A DNA stretch of 64,000 nucleotides, taken from Psychrobacillus psychrotolerans. Its GTDB lineage: Bacteria; Bacillota; Bacilli; Bacillales_A; Planococcaceae. How positions within the stretch are numbered: position 1 is the first letter of the stretch; the number at the start of each line of letters is the position of its first letter. Positions 15,896 to 25,959 of the stretch are shown here, in pieces. The translations under genes were made by a program, and so were the position numbers. The notes beneath the pieces were generated by a model. The model searched no databases. It was not told where the DNA came from and saw only the letters and a list, made by a program, of their open reading frames with translations. The stretch covers positions 46,205-110,204 of the forward strand of contig NZ_FOXU01000010.1 of assembly GCF_900115805.1 (NCBI RefSeq), written 5' to 3'.

Positions 15896-16396
15896 ATGAA
15901 GATACAAGAAATTAGAGAAATTATTAAACTAGTAGATCAGTCTTCTTTAGATGAATTTTTATACGAATCAGAAGGCACTAAGATTAAATTGAAAAAGAAT
16001 GAAAAAGGTTTTGTAAATTCTACGAGTGAAACGTTTGAGAGCTCATCTATAATCGAACAACCAAGACAAGTAGAAGTAAAAGCACCAGTCGCTCAAGAAG
16101 CACCAAAGCAACAAGTTGTAGAAGAAGCTACTACTGAAAGTGTTGTGGATAGTTCATTACATACGATTATTTCACCAATGGTAGGAACATTCTACCAATC
16201 TTCATCTCCTGATACAGCAGCATACGTAGAGGTTGGTACGAAAGTATCTGCTGATTCGATTGTTTGTATCGTGGAAGCAATGAAGCTGTTTAATGAAATT
16301 GAAGCTGAAATTGACGGGCAAGTAGTAGAAATTCTTGTGAAAGATGGACAATTAGTTGAATATGGTCAACCTCTGTTCCTCGTTAAAGGAAACTAA
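15896..16396 (+). CDS. accB: Biotin carboxyl carrier protein of acetyl-CoA carboxylase
   Basis: The 166-residue protein has an N-terminal interaction segment, a Pro/Ala/Gln-rich linker at about 55-85 and a biotinyl domain at 88-166. Lys130 in [12 protein letters not shown] is the biotinylation site. It carries the carboxyl group from AccC to the carboxyltransferase to make malonyl-CoA. AAAGGGGATT precedes the ATG, and accC follows 13 bases after the stop in one transcript. The 288 bases upstream hold the spoIIIA terminator and AT-rich DNA with no clear site. Confidence 0.96.
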   Translation: MKIQEIREIIKLVDQSSLDEFLYESEGTKIKLKKNEKGFVNSTSETFESSSIIEQPRQVEVKAPVAQEAPKQQVVEEATTESVVDSSLHTIISPMVGTFYQSSSPDTAAYVEVGTKVSADSIVCIVEAMKLFNEIEAEIDGQVVEILVKDGQLVEYGQPLFLVKGN

Positions 16397-16409
16397 GAAG
16401 GGAGCTAGG

Positions 16410-17762
16410 ATGATGAAAAAAGTACTAATTGCCAATCGCGGAGAAATAGCTGTCCGTATAATACGTGCATGTAAAGAATTAGATATTGAAACAGTCGCTG
16501 TATATTCAGAAGCGGATCGGGAAGCGCTTCATGTTCAGATTGCTGATGAGGCATACTGTATAGGACCAAGACTCTCGAAGGATTCTTATTTGAATTTCTC
16601 TAATATTATTACTGTAGCAAAACTTACCGGTTGTGATGGAATTCATCCTGGTTATGGGTTCCTAGCAGAAAATGCGGAGTTTGCTGAGCTTTGTGAAGAA
16701 TGTGATATTAAATTTATCGGACCAACTTCCTCTGCCATTAAAAGTATGGGGATTAAGGACGTTGCAAAAGAAACAATGCAAAAGGCAGGAGTTCCAACAG
16801 TGCCTGGATCTAAAGGTATTGTAGTAACAGATGAAGATGCATTGAAAGTGGCAAATGAAATAGGCTTTCCTGTAATTATCAAAGCAACAGCTGGAGGCGG
16901 CGGTAAAGGTATCCGTGTTGCAAAAGATGAGGAAGATCTTCTAAATGGCATTAAAATAACTCAAAAAGAAGCAGCAGCGGCATTTGGTAATCCTGGTGTT
17001 TACTTAGAAAAATACATTGAAATATTCCGTCATGTAGAAATACAAGTGTTAGCAGATGGTCATGGAAATGCAGTTCACTTAGGTGAGCGAGATTGTACCG
17101 TGCAGCGTCGTATGCAAAAGCTAGTGGAAGAAGCCCCTTCTCCTGCGTTGTCAGAAGCGCTTCGTGCAGAGATGGGTGAAGCAGCTGTAAAAGCCGCACT
17201 TGCTGTTGGATATGAAAGTGCAGGCACTGTAGAGTTTATCTTTGATCATATAGCTCAAAAATTCTACTTTATGGAGATGAACACACGTATTCAAGTGGAG
17301 CATCCTGTTACAGAAATGATTACAGGCGTGGATCTGATCAAACAAATGCTCTTAGTGGCATCTGGCGAAAAGTTGCCATTCGAACAAAAAGATATTAAAC
17401 TTAATGGATGGGCAATTGAATGTCGTATCAATGCAGAAAACCCTTCTAAAAACTTTATGCCTTCACCAGGATTAGTTGAATTTTACTTGCCTCCAGGTGG
17501 ATTAGGAGTTCGGGTAGATTCAGCTGTATACCCAGGTTATACGATTCCCCCGTTTTATGATTCAATGGTTGCAAAGCTTATTGTTCATGCAGCAACTAGA
17601 GATGAAGCAATTGCTAAAATGAAACGTGCACTAAGTGAATTTGCGATTGAGGGAGTCGAAACTACTATTGGATTCCATTCGAAGCTCATGAATCATGAAG
17701 TATTTAAGTCAGGAGATTTTGATACGAAATTCTTAGAAAAATATGATGTAATGAATTCATAA
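16410..17762 (+). CDS. accC: Biotin carboxylase subunit of acetyl-CoA carboxylase
   Basis: The 450-residue ATP-grasp enzyme carboxylates biotin on AccB. It starts [20 protein letters not shown] and has the glycine-rich ATP lid GGGGKGIR, the [16 protein letters not shown] stretch with metal-binding Glu and catalytic Arg, and the usual C-terminal ECRINAENP region. The ATG at 16410 gives the usual length behind AAGGGAG; an ATG at 16413 is nearly equal. It lies between accB and yqhY, the standard Bacillus order. Confidence 0.97.
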   Translation: MMKKVLIANRGEIAVRIIRACKELDIETVAVYSEADREALHVQIADEAYCIGPRLSKDSYLNFSNIITVAKLTGCDGIHPGYGFLAENAEFAELCEECDIKFIGPTSSAIKSMGIKDVAKETMQKAGVPTVPGSKGIVVTDEDALKVANEIGFPVIIKATAGGGGKGIRVAKDEEDLLNGIKITQKEAAAAFGNPGVYLEKYIEIFRHVEIQVLADGHGNAVHLGERDCTVQRRMQKLVEEAPSPALSEALRAEMGEAAVKAALAVGYESAGTVEFIFDHIAQKFYFMEMNTRIQVEHPVTEMITGVDLIKQMLLVASGEKLPFEQKDIKLNGWAIECRINAENPSKNFMPSPGLVEFYLPPGGLGVRVDSAVYPGYTIPPFYDSMVAKLIVHAATRDEAIAKMKRALSEFAIEGVETTIGFHSKLMNHEVFKSGDFDTKFLEKYDVMNS

Positions 17763-17777
17763 TAAGGAGTGAATGAT

Positions 17778-18170
17778 ATGACAGAAACTACTGAACAAAA
17801 GTTTGTTCAAATGACTCCTGAAGGAAAAGAAGATCTAGGGACAATTGAAATAGCTCCCGAAGTAATTACTGTAATTGCTGGTATTGCTACAACCGAAGTA
17901 GAAGGAATTGCTGGTACACGAGGCAACTTTGCTGCAGGTGTAGTGGAACGTCTAGGTAAAAAAGTACATGGTAAAGGGATCAAAACGGAGATAAACAATG
18001 ATGGCTTGTTTATAGACGTATATTGCCTAGTAAAATATGGCTCTTCCGTTCCTAAAGTTGCTAGAGAAGTACAATCTCAAATTCGTCAAGCAATTGAAAA
18101 TATGACGAGTTTAACTCCTAAAGAAGTGAATGTACATATTACAGGTGTACAATTCGATACAGTAGAATAA
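17778..18170 (+). CDS. yqhY: Asp23/Gls24 family protein YqhY
   Basis: The 130-residue protein has the Asp23 family core: GTIEIAPEVITVIAGIATTEVEGIAG, then GLFIDVYCLVKYGSSVPKVAREVQSQIRQAIENMT. In B. subtilis yqhY is cotranscribed with accBC and its loss is poorly tolerated, apparently through fatty acid synthesis; the biochemical role is unknown. AAGGAG at 17764-17769 sets the start at ATG 17778. A terminator follows at 18175. Confidence 0.92.
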   Translation: MTETTEQKFVQMTPEGKEDLGTIEIAPEVITVIAGIATTEVEGIAGTRGNFAAGVVERLGKKVHGKGIKTEINNDGLFIDVYCLVKYGSSVPKVAREVQSQIRQAIENMTSLTPKEVNVHITGVQFDTVE

Positions 18171-18174
18171 AAGA

Positions 18175-18210
18175 GAAAGAGCTATTAGTTAGATAGCTCT
18201 TTCTTTTTTT
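18175..18210 (+). terminator. Terminator of accBC-yqhY
   Basis: An 11-bp stem, GAAAGAGCTAT at 18175-18185 with ATAGCTCTTTC at 18193-18203, is followed by T7. Confidence 0.92.
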
Positions 18211-18285
18211 GCCTTTCTAGTGCGCATACTACAAAAAAATATGCTATGATTGTCTAGATAGTTACATTTAAAGGAGAACTAAATT

Positions 18286-18663
18286 ATGAAACGAAGACAA
18301 GCTCGAGAATTAGCATTACAAGCACTATTTCAATTAGATAATCATGAAATTTCCATAGAAGAAGCTATTGGGCATGTGACGGAAGAGACAGATCCTTTCC
18401 TAACTCAAGTAGTAACTGGAGTCGTGAATTACAAAGAGGAAATAGATGCAACATTAACAGATAAATTAGAAAACTGGTCGCTTTCCAGACTTCCGAAGAT
18501 TGAACGTACAGTGCTAAGAATAGCAGTATTTGAATTACTTTATAACAAAGAAACTCCAGCTAAAGTTGTCATTAATGAAGCACTAGAAATTTCTAAAATA
18601 TTTGGTGACGAAAAGTCAAGTCGTTTTGTAAATGGTGTTTTATCTAAATATACTGAGCAATAA
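18286..18663 (+). CDS. nusB: Transcription antitermination factor NusB
   Basis: The 125-residue, all-helical protein has the NusB signatures MKRRQARELALQALFQLD and LPKIERTVLRIAVFELLYNKETPAKVVINEALEISKIFGDEKSSRFVNGVLSK. It binds boxA RNA with NusE (S10) in rRNA antitermination. AAAGGAG precedes the ATG. folD follows 27 bases downstream, probably in the same transcript. Confidence 0.96.
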   Translation: MKRRQARELALQALFQLDNHEISIEEAIGHVTEETDPFLTQVVTGVVNYKEEIDATLTDKLENWSLSRLPKIERTVLRIAVFELLYNKETPAKVVINEALEISKIFGDEKSSRFVNGVLSKYTEQ

Positions 18664-18690
18664 TCTACATTGCCTTAAGGAGCTTATGAA

Positions 18691-19548
18691 GTGTCTACTA
18701 CAAAAATTGATGGAAAACAAATTGCAGGTTTAGTTACAGAAAAAGTGAAAGAACGTGTGGAGAACCTAAAATCTAAAGGTGTCGTTCCAGGATTAGCAGT
18801 AGTTTTAGTAGGTAATAATCCGGCCTCACAAACATATGTAAACAACAAAGCAAAAACGTGTGAACGTTTAGGTATGTATTCCGTACAAATAGAGTTGGAC
18901 GAAAATATTTCTGAAGTGGAGCTTCTTAAACAAGTAGAGGCACTAAACGTTGATGACAAAATCCATGGTATTTTAGTTCAATTGCCTTTGCCTCCTCAAA
19001 TTAATGAGGACAGAGTAATCGCAACTATCTCACCACTAAAAGATGTGGATGGTTTCCATCCGGAAAATGTGGGAAAAATGATGATTGGTCAACAATCGTT
19101 CCTTCCATGTACACCTTTTGGCGTAATGAAATTACTTGAATATAGTGATGTAGAAATTGCAGGGAAACATGCTGTTATTATTGGTCGCAGTAATATTGTT
19201 GGTAAACCAATGGGACAATTATTGCTACAAAAGGATGCTACCGTTACATACTGTCATTCTAGAACAAAGGATTTACATTCTTTTACGAAACAAGCGGATA
19301 TTTTAGTTGTAGCAACTGGTAGAACTAAAATGATAGATGCAAGTTATATAAAAGAAGGTGCTGTAGTCATTGACGTAGGCATTAACCGCGATGAGAACAA
19401 CAAGCTTTGTGGTGATGTGGATTTCGAATCTGCTCAAAAAGTAGCTTCTAAAATTACTCCAGTTCCTGGTGGGGTAGGTCCGATGACAATCGCAATGCTA
19501 ATGGAAAATACTTGTTTAGCGGCTGAAAATACATTAACTAATAAATAA
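18691..19548 (+). CDS. folD: Methylenetetrahydrofolate dehydrogenase / methenyltetrahydrofolate cyclohydrolase
   Basis: The 285-residue bifunctional FolD interconverts 5,10-methylene- and 10-formyl-tetrahydrofolate with NADP. Visible motifs are the [15 protein letters not shown] segment with the catalytic Lys, [34 protein letters not shown] (nucleotide binding) and [15 protein letters not shown]. The start is a GTG at 18691 behind AAGGAGC. A 580-bp gene-free stretch with two repeats follows. Confidence 0.97.
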   Translation: MSTTKIDGKQIAGLVTEKVKERVENLKSKGVVPGLAVVLVGNNPASQTYVNNKAKTCERLGMYSVQIELDENISEVELLKQVEALNVDDKIHGILVQLPLPPQINEDRVIATISPLKDVDGFHPENVGKMMIGQQSFLPCTPFGVMKLLEYSDVEIAGKHAVIIGRSNIVGKPMGQLLLQKDATVTYCHSRTKDLHSFTKQADILVVATGRTKMIDASYIKEGAVVIDVGINRDENNKLCGDVDFESAQKVASKITPVPGGVGPMTIAMLMENTCLAAENTLTNK

Positions 19549-19625
19549 TTGTGGAGCTGTTTTTCTATGAAAGACAGCTTTTAAATTGAATGACAAATAC
19601 AGTGAGCTGCTAATCTGTTAATGCT

Positions 19626-19757
19626 ACTGATTTCCGTTACATGTGGACGCTTTCCGCGGAGTGAGCGATGAGCTATCACCGTCGCTACGCGTCGTTGTGA
19701 TAGCTCATCTGTCTCACTCATCCCGTTGGAGTCGCCACATTTCACTTCAATCAATTA
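19626..19757. repeat. Long palindromic intergenic repeat
   Basis: The element runs from a CTGATTTCCG edge to CAATCAA. It has ATGTGG (19641-19646) opposed to CCACAT (19735-19740), CGCTTTCCGCGG, then a perfect 13-bp stem GATGAGCTATCAC (19667-19679) / GTGATAGCTCATC (19697-19709), and TTGGAGTC. The flanking words match the 2217-2420 element, but the stem sequence differs while still pairing. The rest of 19549-20128, apart from the short element at 19998, holds nothing I can name. Confidence 0.7.
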
Positions 19758-19997
19758 AGGGAGTAGTACCTATCAATAAGATTTTGCGAAGCCTATGCTA
19801 AGAAGAATTAGATTAAGATTTAGGTCTAGATAAATCGATCTTGTAATCACTGTTGAATTTGAGAATGCTCTATTTTTATCTGCTATTTTATAAATGATTC
19901 AGTAAGTGAGTAAGTTTCGTAATTACTAATTTTAATATAAAATACGAGTTTTTATGTGATATTTTATTTAATTATCCTTTTATACAAAGTGGATTTC

Positions 19998-20048
19998 GTT
20001 GATTGAAGCGGTGCCCACGGAAAGCGTCCGCCTGAAGCGATAATCAAC
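19998..20048. repeat. Short repeat bounded by GTTGATT/AATCAAC
   Basis: This 51-bp element has inverted ends GTTGATT (19998-20004) and AATCAAC (20042-20048) around GTGCCCACGGAAAGCGTCCG, which is the reverse complement of the CGCTTTCCGTGGGC word of the longer elements. It looks like a half-size or deleted member of the same family, in opposite orientation to the copy at 19626. Confidence 0.65.
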
Positions 20049-20128
20049 ATTGTTCGGATTTCACTGTTTCATATGTCTTATGAGATTGACTCAAGTAAAT
20101 TTATTTTTATACTAATGGAGTTGTTTTT

Positions 20129-21487
20129 GTGACTACAGAACCGGGTAAATACTTAACTGTAAAAGCCTTAACCAAATACATAAAGCGAAAATTCGATGCG
20201 GACACGCATTTACGAGATGTATACGTAAAAGGAGAACTATCTAATGTGAAAGTTCATTCTAGCGGACATATCTATTTTACGCTTAAAGACGATGCTGCTC
20301 GAATTACTTCTGTTATGTTTGCCATGAATGCCAAAACATTAAAGTTTGTTCCTGAAAGTGGCATGAATGTACTCGTAAGAGGAGATATAAATGTATTCGA
20401 GGTAGCTGGACAATACCAGTTATATGCTGCTACTATACAGCCGGACGGTATAGGGGAGCTTTTTTTAGCATTTGAACAATTAAAAAAGAAATTGCAACAA
20501 GAAGGACTCTTCCATCCAAGTCGCAAAAAAGCCATACCAACATTTCCGAAAAAAATTGGTGTGGTCACTTCTAAAACCGGAGCAGCTATACGAGATATCC
20601 TCACTACATTGGAACGCCGTTATCCTATTTCTGAAGTAATCGTATATCCTAGTATCGTTCAAGGACCTCAAGCTGCGCCTTCTATTGTGAAGTCTATTGA
20701 AAAAGCCAATCGAACAGGCGATATAGACGTTTTAATCGTAGGACGAGGGGGAGGTTCTATTGAGGATCTCTGGGCTTTCAATGAGGAAGTTGTAGCTAGA
20801 GCTATTGCTAACAGCGAGATTCCAATCATCAGCGCAATTGGTCATGAAACAGATACAACTATTGCTGATTTCGTTTCTGATTTAAGAGCTCCAACCCCAA
20901 CAGCTGCAGCTGAAATGGCAGTACCTAGCAAAGAAAATCTAATGCAAAATATTTTATCATTTCAATCGGCTAGCTTACACTTCATTACGAAACGTATAAA
21001 AGATGAAAAAAATAGATATAACCGGGCTATGGAATCACCTGTACTGGCAACCCCAGAGAAATTATATCGTCCTTTTATAGAAAGGTTTGTTCGTACGGAA
21101 CAGCAGCTACAAAGAGAAACTAGTTTTCTCTTTAAAGACAAACAACGTGATTTTTTACAAGTTCAAAATAGATTTTCTCAATTATCTCCACAAAAAGTAA
21201 TCGATCAACATCATAAATCTGTACAATCTGTAACGAACCAATTGAACCAAGCTTCACTATCCACATTTGAAAAACATCGTCAGCAATTTGTTAGTTCTAT
21301 TCGAACATTAGAAGCGTTAAATCCATTAAAGATTATGGATCGTGGATACAGTATTATATACAAAGAAGGTCAACTAGTTAAATCCGTAGAAAATGTAAAA
21401 AAAGATGATTCTATATTTGTTACATTACAAGATGGTCAATTAGAAGCAATCGTTAGGCGAGTTGAAGTGAAAGAAAGTGAGGATTAA
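20129..21487 (+). CDS. xseA: Exodeoxyribonuclease VII large subunit
   Basis: The 452-residue protein has the N-terminal OB-fold (VKGELSNVKVHSSGHIYFTLKD), the catalytic domain (PKKIGVVTSKTGAAIRDI, GRGGGSIEDLWAFNEE, SAIGHETDTTIADFVSDLRAPTPTAAAE) and a long helical C-terminal part. With XseB it degrades single-stranded DNA. The GTG at 20129 follows AATGGAG. xseB starts six bases after the stop. Confidence 0.96.
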   Translation: MTTEPGKYLTVKALTKYIKRKFDADTHLRDVYVKGELSNVKVHSSGHIYFTLKDDAARITSVMFAMNAKTLKFVPESGMNVLVRGDINVFEVAGQYQLYAATIQPDGIGELFLAFEQLKKKLQQEGLFHPSRKKAIPTFPKKIGVVTSKTGAAIRDILTTLERRYPISEVIVYPSIVQGPQAAPSIVKSIEKANRTGDIDVLIVGRGGGSIEDLWAFNEEVVARAIANSEIPIISAIGHETDTTIADFVSDLRAPTPTAAAEMAVPSKENLMQNILSFQSASLHFITKRIKDEKNRYNRAMESPVLATPEKLYRPFIERFVRTEQQLQRETSFLFKDKQRDFLQVQNRFSQLSPQKVIDQHHKSVQSVTNQLNQASLSTFEKHRQQFVSSIRTLEALNPLKIMDRGYSIIYKEGQLVKSVENVKKDDSIFVTLQDGQLEAIVRRVEVKESED

Positions 21488-21492
21488 TATTT

Positions 21493-21714
21493 ATGACTAA
21501 AAAGGAAATTCTATTCGACGAAGCAATGCTGCAATTAGAAAATATCGTTCGTCAGTTAGAACAAGGCGACGTACCTTTAGAAAGTGCTATAGAGTTGTAT
21601 CAAAAAGGTATGGAGCTTTCTAAAGTTTGTAGTGACAAATTACAAAAGGCAGAGAAACAATTAGTGACATTTATGGATGAAAACAAAGAAGATGCTGGTG
21701 GAGTCCATGAGTAA
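21493..21714 (+). CDS. xseB: Exodeoxyribonuclease VII small subunit
   Basis: The 73-residue helical protein has the XseB core LENIVRQLEQGDVPLESAIELYQKGMEL, which binds XseA in several copies. A GAAAGTGAGGA ribosome site lies inside the end of xseA. The last 8 bp overlap the start of ispA, so xseA, xseB and ispA form one coupled transcript. Confidence 0.95.
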   Translation: MTKKEILFDEAMLQLENIVRQLEQGDVPLESAIELYQKGMELSKVCSDKLQKAEKQLVTFMDENKEDAGGVHE

Positions 21715-22591
21715 TTTATTAACTTCATTTATTGAAACCAATCAGCCACTTATTGATAAAACATTACATGATCTTATAAAAGATTTAAAGGCACCTCAGC
21801 CTTTAAAAGATGCTATGCTCTATTCACTTCAAGCAGGCGGAAAAAGAGTGCGACCACTATATACACTTGCAGTTTTAAAAGAATTGGATGTTCAAAATGA
21901 GGATGCCATTATTGTGGCAAGTACGATTGAAATGATTCACACATATTCGTTAATCCATGATGATTTACCTGCGATGGACAATGATGATTTACGTCGCGGA
22001 AAGCCGACCAATCACATTGTATTTGGGGAAGCACTGGCTATATTAGCCGGAGATGCTCTTATTACACTTGTTTTCGGTATAATTGCGAGACTTCCAAATA
22101 TATCACCAGAACTTAAAATAGCTTTAATAGATAAGTTTAGCTTCGCTGCTGGAGCTGAAGGCATGGTTGGAGGCCAAGTATTAGATATGCTTGGGGAAGG
22201 TCAAACTTTAACTTTGGAGCAGCTAGAAGAGATTCACTTGAACAAAACAGGTGCATTATTGTCTTACAGTATTTTGGCGGGAGCTATTATTGCCAATGTG
22301 TCCGAGGAAGTAATGAGTGCATTAAAAGAATATGCTTTTCATATTGGGCTGGCGTTCCAAATTCAAGATGATATTCTTGACTTAGAAGGTACATCAGAGC
22401 AATTGGGTAAAACTGCGGGGAAAGACTTAATAAGCCAAAAAAATACATATCCTTCAATTTTGACAATGGAAGGTGCTAAAAAAGAGCTTCAAAATCGGTA
22501 TAATCTAGCTTTCCACGCATTAGAAAGTATACAAATGCAGAATGGTTTACTAGTAGAATTCGCCAATTATATTACGAAAAGAACCAAATAG
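21707..22591 (+). CDS. ispA: Farnesyl diphosphate synthase (polyprenyl synthetase family)
   Basis: The 294-residue protein joins IPP to DMAPP and GPP to give farnesyl diphosphate. Both Asp-rich motifs are visible: DDLPAMDNDD and QDDILD, together with LQAGGKRVRPL and the GGQVLDMLGEG segment. The ATG at 21707 follows GGTGGAG inside xseB; an ATG at 21677 would only add ten residues encoded in the xseB frame region. It stands just before dxs, which makes its precursors. Confidence 0.95.
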   Translation: MSNLLTSFIETNQPLIDKTLHDLIKDLKAPQPLKDAMLYSLQAGGKRVRPLYTLAVLKELDVQNEDAIIVASTIEMIHTYSLIHDDLPAMDNDDLRRGKPTNHIVFGEALAILAGDALITLVFGIIARLPNISPELKIALIDKFSFAAGAEGMVGGQVLDMLGEGQTLTLEQLEEIHLNKTGALLSYSILAGAIIANVSEEVMSALKEYAFHIGLAFQIQDDILDLEGTSEQLGKTAGKDLISQKNTYPSILTMEGAKKELQNRYNLAFHALESIQMQNGLLVEFANYITKRTK

Positions 22592-22673
22592 TAGCTAATA
22601 ATTTTGTTTTTTAGCCGTTTATTGCTATGATATTAACTAGTTGTAAAGAAGGAAATCTAATAGAAGGTGTGTG

Positions 22674-24575
22674 ATGGCAATGGATTTAACTTCAATTTCT
22701 AGCCCATCCTTTTTAAAAAGTTTAGATAATGAACAATTAAAGGAACTTAGTGAAGATATTCGATCGTTTTTAATAGGAAATTTATCCGTAACTGGTGGGC
22801 ATATTGGGCCAAACTTGGGTGTTGTAGAACTGACTATAGCTTTGCATAAAGCATTTAACAGCCCAGAAGACAAATTTCTTTGGGATGTAGGACATCAAGC
22901 ATATGTCCATAAAATTTTAACTGGGCGAGCGGATCAATTCGATACGTTACGTCAGTTTAAAGGATTATGTGGATTTCCAAAGCGTATTGAAAGTGAACAT
23001 GATGTTTGGGAAGCAGGACATAGCTCAACGTCCCTTTCAGCTGCAATGGGTATGGCAAAAGCGAGAGATTTACAAAACAAGAAAAACTATGTGGTGCCAA
23101 TTATAGGTGATGGTGCACTAACAGGTGGTATGGCGCTAGAAGCATTAAATCATATCGGGCATGAGCAAACGGATATTACCGTTATATTAAATGATAACGA
23201 AATGTCTATTGCTCCAAATGTAGGTGCTCTACACAATGTATTAGGAAGACTGCGTACTCATGGAACTTATAACAAAGCAAAAGATGAACTAGAATCATTG
23301 CTGAAAAAAATTCCAGCGGTAGGCGGAAAGCTTGCAGGAACTGCAGAACGAGTAAAAGATAGTCTGAAGTATTTACTAGTTTCTGGTGTGTTTTTTGAGG
23401 AACTTGGATTTACGTACCTTGGACCAATCGATGGCCACGACTTTGAAGCATTAGAAGAAAACTTACAATATGCGAAGAAGATGAAAGGACCGGTACTTTT
23501 ACACGTTATTACGAAAAAAGGTAAAGGCTTTAAACCAGCGGAGCTGGATAAAATCGGCACATGGCATGGAACAGGACCTTATAAAATGGAGACTGGGGAT
23601 TTGATCAAATCCGCATCCAAAGGTCCTTCATGGAGTGCACTTGTTGCAGAAACAGCAAGGAAGCTTGCAAGAACAGATAAACGTATTGTTGCGATTACTC
23701 CAGCAATGCCAGTCGGATCTAAATTAGAAGGATTTGCATCTGAATTTCCAACTCGTATGTTCGATGTAGGTATTGCAGAGCAGCATGCTACTACAATGGC
23801 TGCTGGTATGGCTGCAGATGGTATGAAGCCAATGCTTGTTATTTATTCAACATTCCTTCAACGTGCTTATGATCAGATGCTACATGATATTTGTCGTCAA
23901 AACTTAAATGTTGTAGTCGCAATTGACCGAGCTGGTTTGGTTGGAGCAGATGGAGAAACTCATCAAGGGGTATTTGATATTTCTTTCTTACGTCATATGC
24001 CTAATATGGTTATTATGATGCCTAAAGATGAAAATGAAGGACAGCATATGGTTAAAACTGCCTTCGAATATTCTGATGGACCAATAGCACTTCGTTACCC
24101 AAGAGGAAATGGTCTTGGTGTACCAATGGATGAAGAATTGAAAACAATACCAATTGGTACTTGGGAAGTACTAAAAGAAGGTACACAGGCAGCTATCCTA
24201 ACATTTGGAACAACAATTCCTATGGCTATGAAAGCAGCAGAGGTACTTGCAGAACATAATATTTCCGTTGAAGTGATCAATGCTCGTTTTATAAAACCAC
24301 TAGATACAAAAATGCTACTAGACCTTCAAGCGCGTAATATTCCAATTATTACAGTGGAAGAGAGTGCGCTTCAAGGTGGTTTCGGTAGTGCGGTGCTAGA
24401 AGTTTATAATGAGAACAACCTGCAAGTAAATGTACATCGTATAGGAATTCCTGATATCTTTATCGAACATGGCGAAGTAAATCAATTACTGGAAGAAATT
24501 CATGTGACTACGGATGAAATTGTCAAAGTAGTGACTAAAAAAGTGAATGAGCCATCTAGGTACATTCCGTCATGA
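22674..24575 (+). CDS. dxs: 1-deoxy-D-xylulose-5-phosphate synthase
   Basis: The protein has about 633 residues and uses thiamine diphosphate to join pyruvate and glyceraldehyde 3-phosphate, the first step of the MEP isoprenoid pathway. Motifs: [18 protein letters not shown], the ThDP motif [16 protein letters not shown]...NDNEMS, the transketolase-like part [17 protein letters not shown], and [15 protein letters not shown]. Three starts are close together: GTG 22671, ATG 22674 and ATG 22680 (MDLTSIS, the family-like N-terminus). AAGGTG at 22664-22669 fits 22674 or 22680. The next gene overlaps the stop by 4 bp. Confidence 0.96.
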   Translation: MAMDLTSISSPSFLKSLDNEQLKELSEDIRSFLIGNLSVTGGHIGPNLGVVELTIALHKAFNSPEDKFLWDVGHQAYVHKILTGRADQFDTLRQFKGLCGFPKRIESEHDVWEAGHSSTSLSAAMGMAKARDLQNKKNYVVPIIGDGALTGGMALEALNHIGHEQTDITVILNDNEMSIAPNVGALHNVLGRLRTHGTYNKAKDELESLLKKIPAVGGKLAGTAERVKDSLKYLLVSGVFFEELGFTYLGPIDGHDFEALEENLQYAKKMKGPVLLHVITKKGKGFKPAELDKIGTWHGTGPYKMETGDLIKSASKGPSWSALVAETARKLARTDKRIVAITPAMPVGSKLEGFASEFPTRMFDVGIAEQHATTMAAGMAADGMKPMLVIYSTFLQRAYDQMLHDICRQNLNVVVAIDRAGLVGADGETHQGVFDISFLRHMPNMVIMMPKDENEGQHMVKTAFEYSDGPIALRYPRGNGLGVPMDEELKTIPIGTWEVLKEGTQAAILTFGTTIPMAMKAAEVLAEHNISVEVINARFIKPLDTKMLLDLQARNIPIITVEESALQGGFGSAVLEVYNENNLQVNVHRIGIPDIFIEHGEVNQLLEEIHVTTDEIVKVVTKKVNEPSRYIPS

Positions 24576-25390
24576 CTAAAATTCCGAAAGAGCGCGTAGA
24601 CGTACTACTAGTAGAGCAAGGATTATTTGATACGAGAGAAAAGGCTAAACGTGCGATTATGGCAGGGCTTATTTATAAAAACGAAGAGCGTATAGACAAA
24701 CCTGGAGAAAAGGTGGAAAACACCTCTGTTTTAACTATAAAGGGTCAGGTATTAAAGTATGTTAGCCGCGGTGGATTAAAGCTAGAAAAAGCGTTAGAAC
24801 AATTTGACTTGAATATTGAAAACAAAATCATGCTTGATATCGGTTCTTCCACAGGTGGATTTACAGATTGTGGCTTACAAAATGGAGTCAAGCATGCTTA
24901 TGCTTTAGATGTAGGAAGCAACCAGTTAGCTTGGAAAATTAGACAAGATGATCGTGTAACTGTTATGGAAAAAACGAATTTTAGATATTCAACACCTGCA
25001 GATTTTTTAGAGGGCTTACCATCCTTTGCATCGATTGATGTATCATTTATTTCGTTAAAGCTTATTTTTCCAACTTTAAAAACAATTTTAGTACCTAATG
25101 GTGATGTTATTGCCCTTGTAAAACCTCAGTTTGAGGCAGGCAAAGATCGAGTGGGGAAAAAAGGTGTAATTCGAGACAAAGCAGTGCATATCGATGTTTT
25201 GAATGATATAGCTAATTTTGCAGAAAGTCAGCACTTTCAGCTAAAAAGTGCTTCTTTCTCTCCTATTACGGGTGGAGAAGGAAATATCGAATTTTTATTT
25301 CATCTTACGAACATTGTCGATGAGGAGTTCTCTCCGCATCAGATCGATTTCGATAAACTAGTAAGCGAAGCACATCAACTCCTTAAATAA
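24572..25390 (+). CDS. yqxC: TlyA family rRNA methyltransferase / S4-domain protein
   Basis: The 272-residue protein has an S4 RNA-binding domain (residues 6-66, [25 protein letters not shown]) and an FtsJ-like methyltransferase domain with [12 protein letters not shown] (SAM binding), SIDVSFISL and VKPQFEAG. TlyA proteins 2'-O-methylate ribosomal RNA in some bacteria; in Bacillus (YqxC) this has not been shown clearly. Its ATG lies four bases inside the end of dxs. A weak hairpin with T-run follows near 25393-25424. Confidence 0.9.
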   Translation: MTKIPKERVDVLLVEQGLFDTREKAKRAIMAGLIYKNEERIDKPGEKVENTSVLTIKGQVLKYVSRGGLKLEKALEQFDLNIENKIMLDIGSSTGGFTDCGLQNGVKHAYALDVGSNQLAWKIRQDDRVTVMEKTNFRYSTPADFLEGLPSFASIDVSFISLKLIFPTLKTILVPNGDVIALVKPQFEAGKDRVGKKGVIRDKAVHIDVLNDIANFAESQHFQLKSASFSPITGGEGNIEFLFHLTNIVDEEFSPHQIDFDKLVSEAHQLLK

Positions 25391-25448
25391 TCTTGCGGCT
25401 CTTGTAAAAGAGTCGCTTTTTTCTTGTTACTTTTCTAAACCAATGCTA

Positions 25449-25477
25449 TTGTATAAATTAAATAGTATAAATATACA
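25449..25477 (+). promoter_or_regulatory. ahrC promoter overlapped by an ARG-box-like palindrome
   Basis: TTGTAT at 25449-25454 and TATACA at 25472-25477 are 17 bp apart. GTATAAATATAC at 25465-25476 is a near-palindrome of the ARG-box type (GnAT-A/T-ATnC) that overlaps the -10 element, and TTGTAT/ATACAA arms surround it. Self-repression by the arginine repressor is the likely meaning. Confidence 0.6.
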
Positions 25478-25493
25478 ATGAGGTGAACCCCAT

Positions 25494-25943
25494 ATGAACA
25501 AGGGACAACGACATATTCGCATAAGAGATATTATTGCAAAACACGAAATCGAAACACAGGATGATTTAGTAGACTCTCTAAAGAATGCGGGATATAATGT
25601 CACGCAAGCTACTGTTTCGAGAGATATTAAAGAACTTCATTTAGTAAAAGTACCGTTGCCAAACGGTAATTATAAGTATAGTTTACCTGCAGACCAACGC
25701 TTTAATCCTATTCAAAAATTGAGAAGAGCCCTGTCTGATGCATTTGTTAGTATCGATGGTGCAAGTCATTTTTTAGTGATGAAAACGTTACCTGGTAATG
25801 CTCATGCAATAGGCTCCTTAATAGATTACTTAGACTGGCCAGAAATTCTGGGAACTATTTGTGGAGATGACACTTGTTTAATCCTATGTAGAGAAGAACA
25901 AGACAGTCTAGTTATTAAAGAGCGCTTACTCGAAATGCTCTAA
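25494..25943 (+). CDS. ahrC: Arginine repressor AhrC/ArgR
   Basis: The 149-residue protein has the winged-helix N-terminal domain ([24 protein letters not shown], then [18 protein letters not shown]) and the C-terminal arginine-binding hexamerisation domain ([12 protein letters not shown]). With arginine it represses biosynthesis and activates catabolism. AATGAGGTG precedes the ATG. recN starts 16 bases later, as in B. subtilis. Confidence 0.96.
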   Translation: MNKGQRHIRIRDIIAKHEIETQDDLVDSLKNAGYNVTQATVSRDIKELHLVKVPLPNGNYKYSLPADQRFNPIQKLRRALSDAFVSIDGASHFLVMKTLPGNAHAIGSLIDYLDWPEILGTICGDDTCLILCREEQDSLVIKERLLEML

Positions 25944-25959
25944 AATGAGGTGAAAACTA

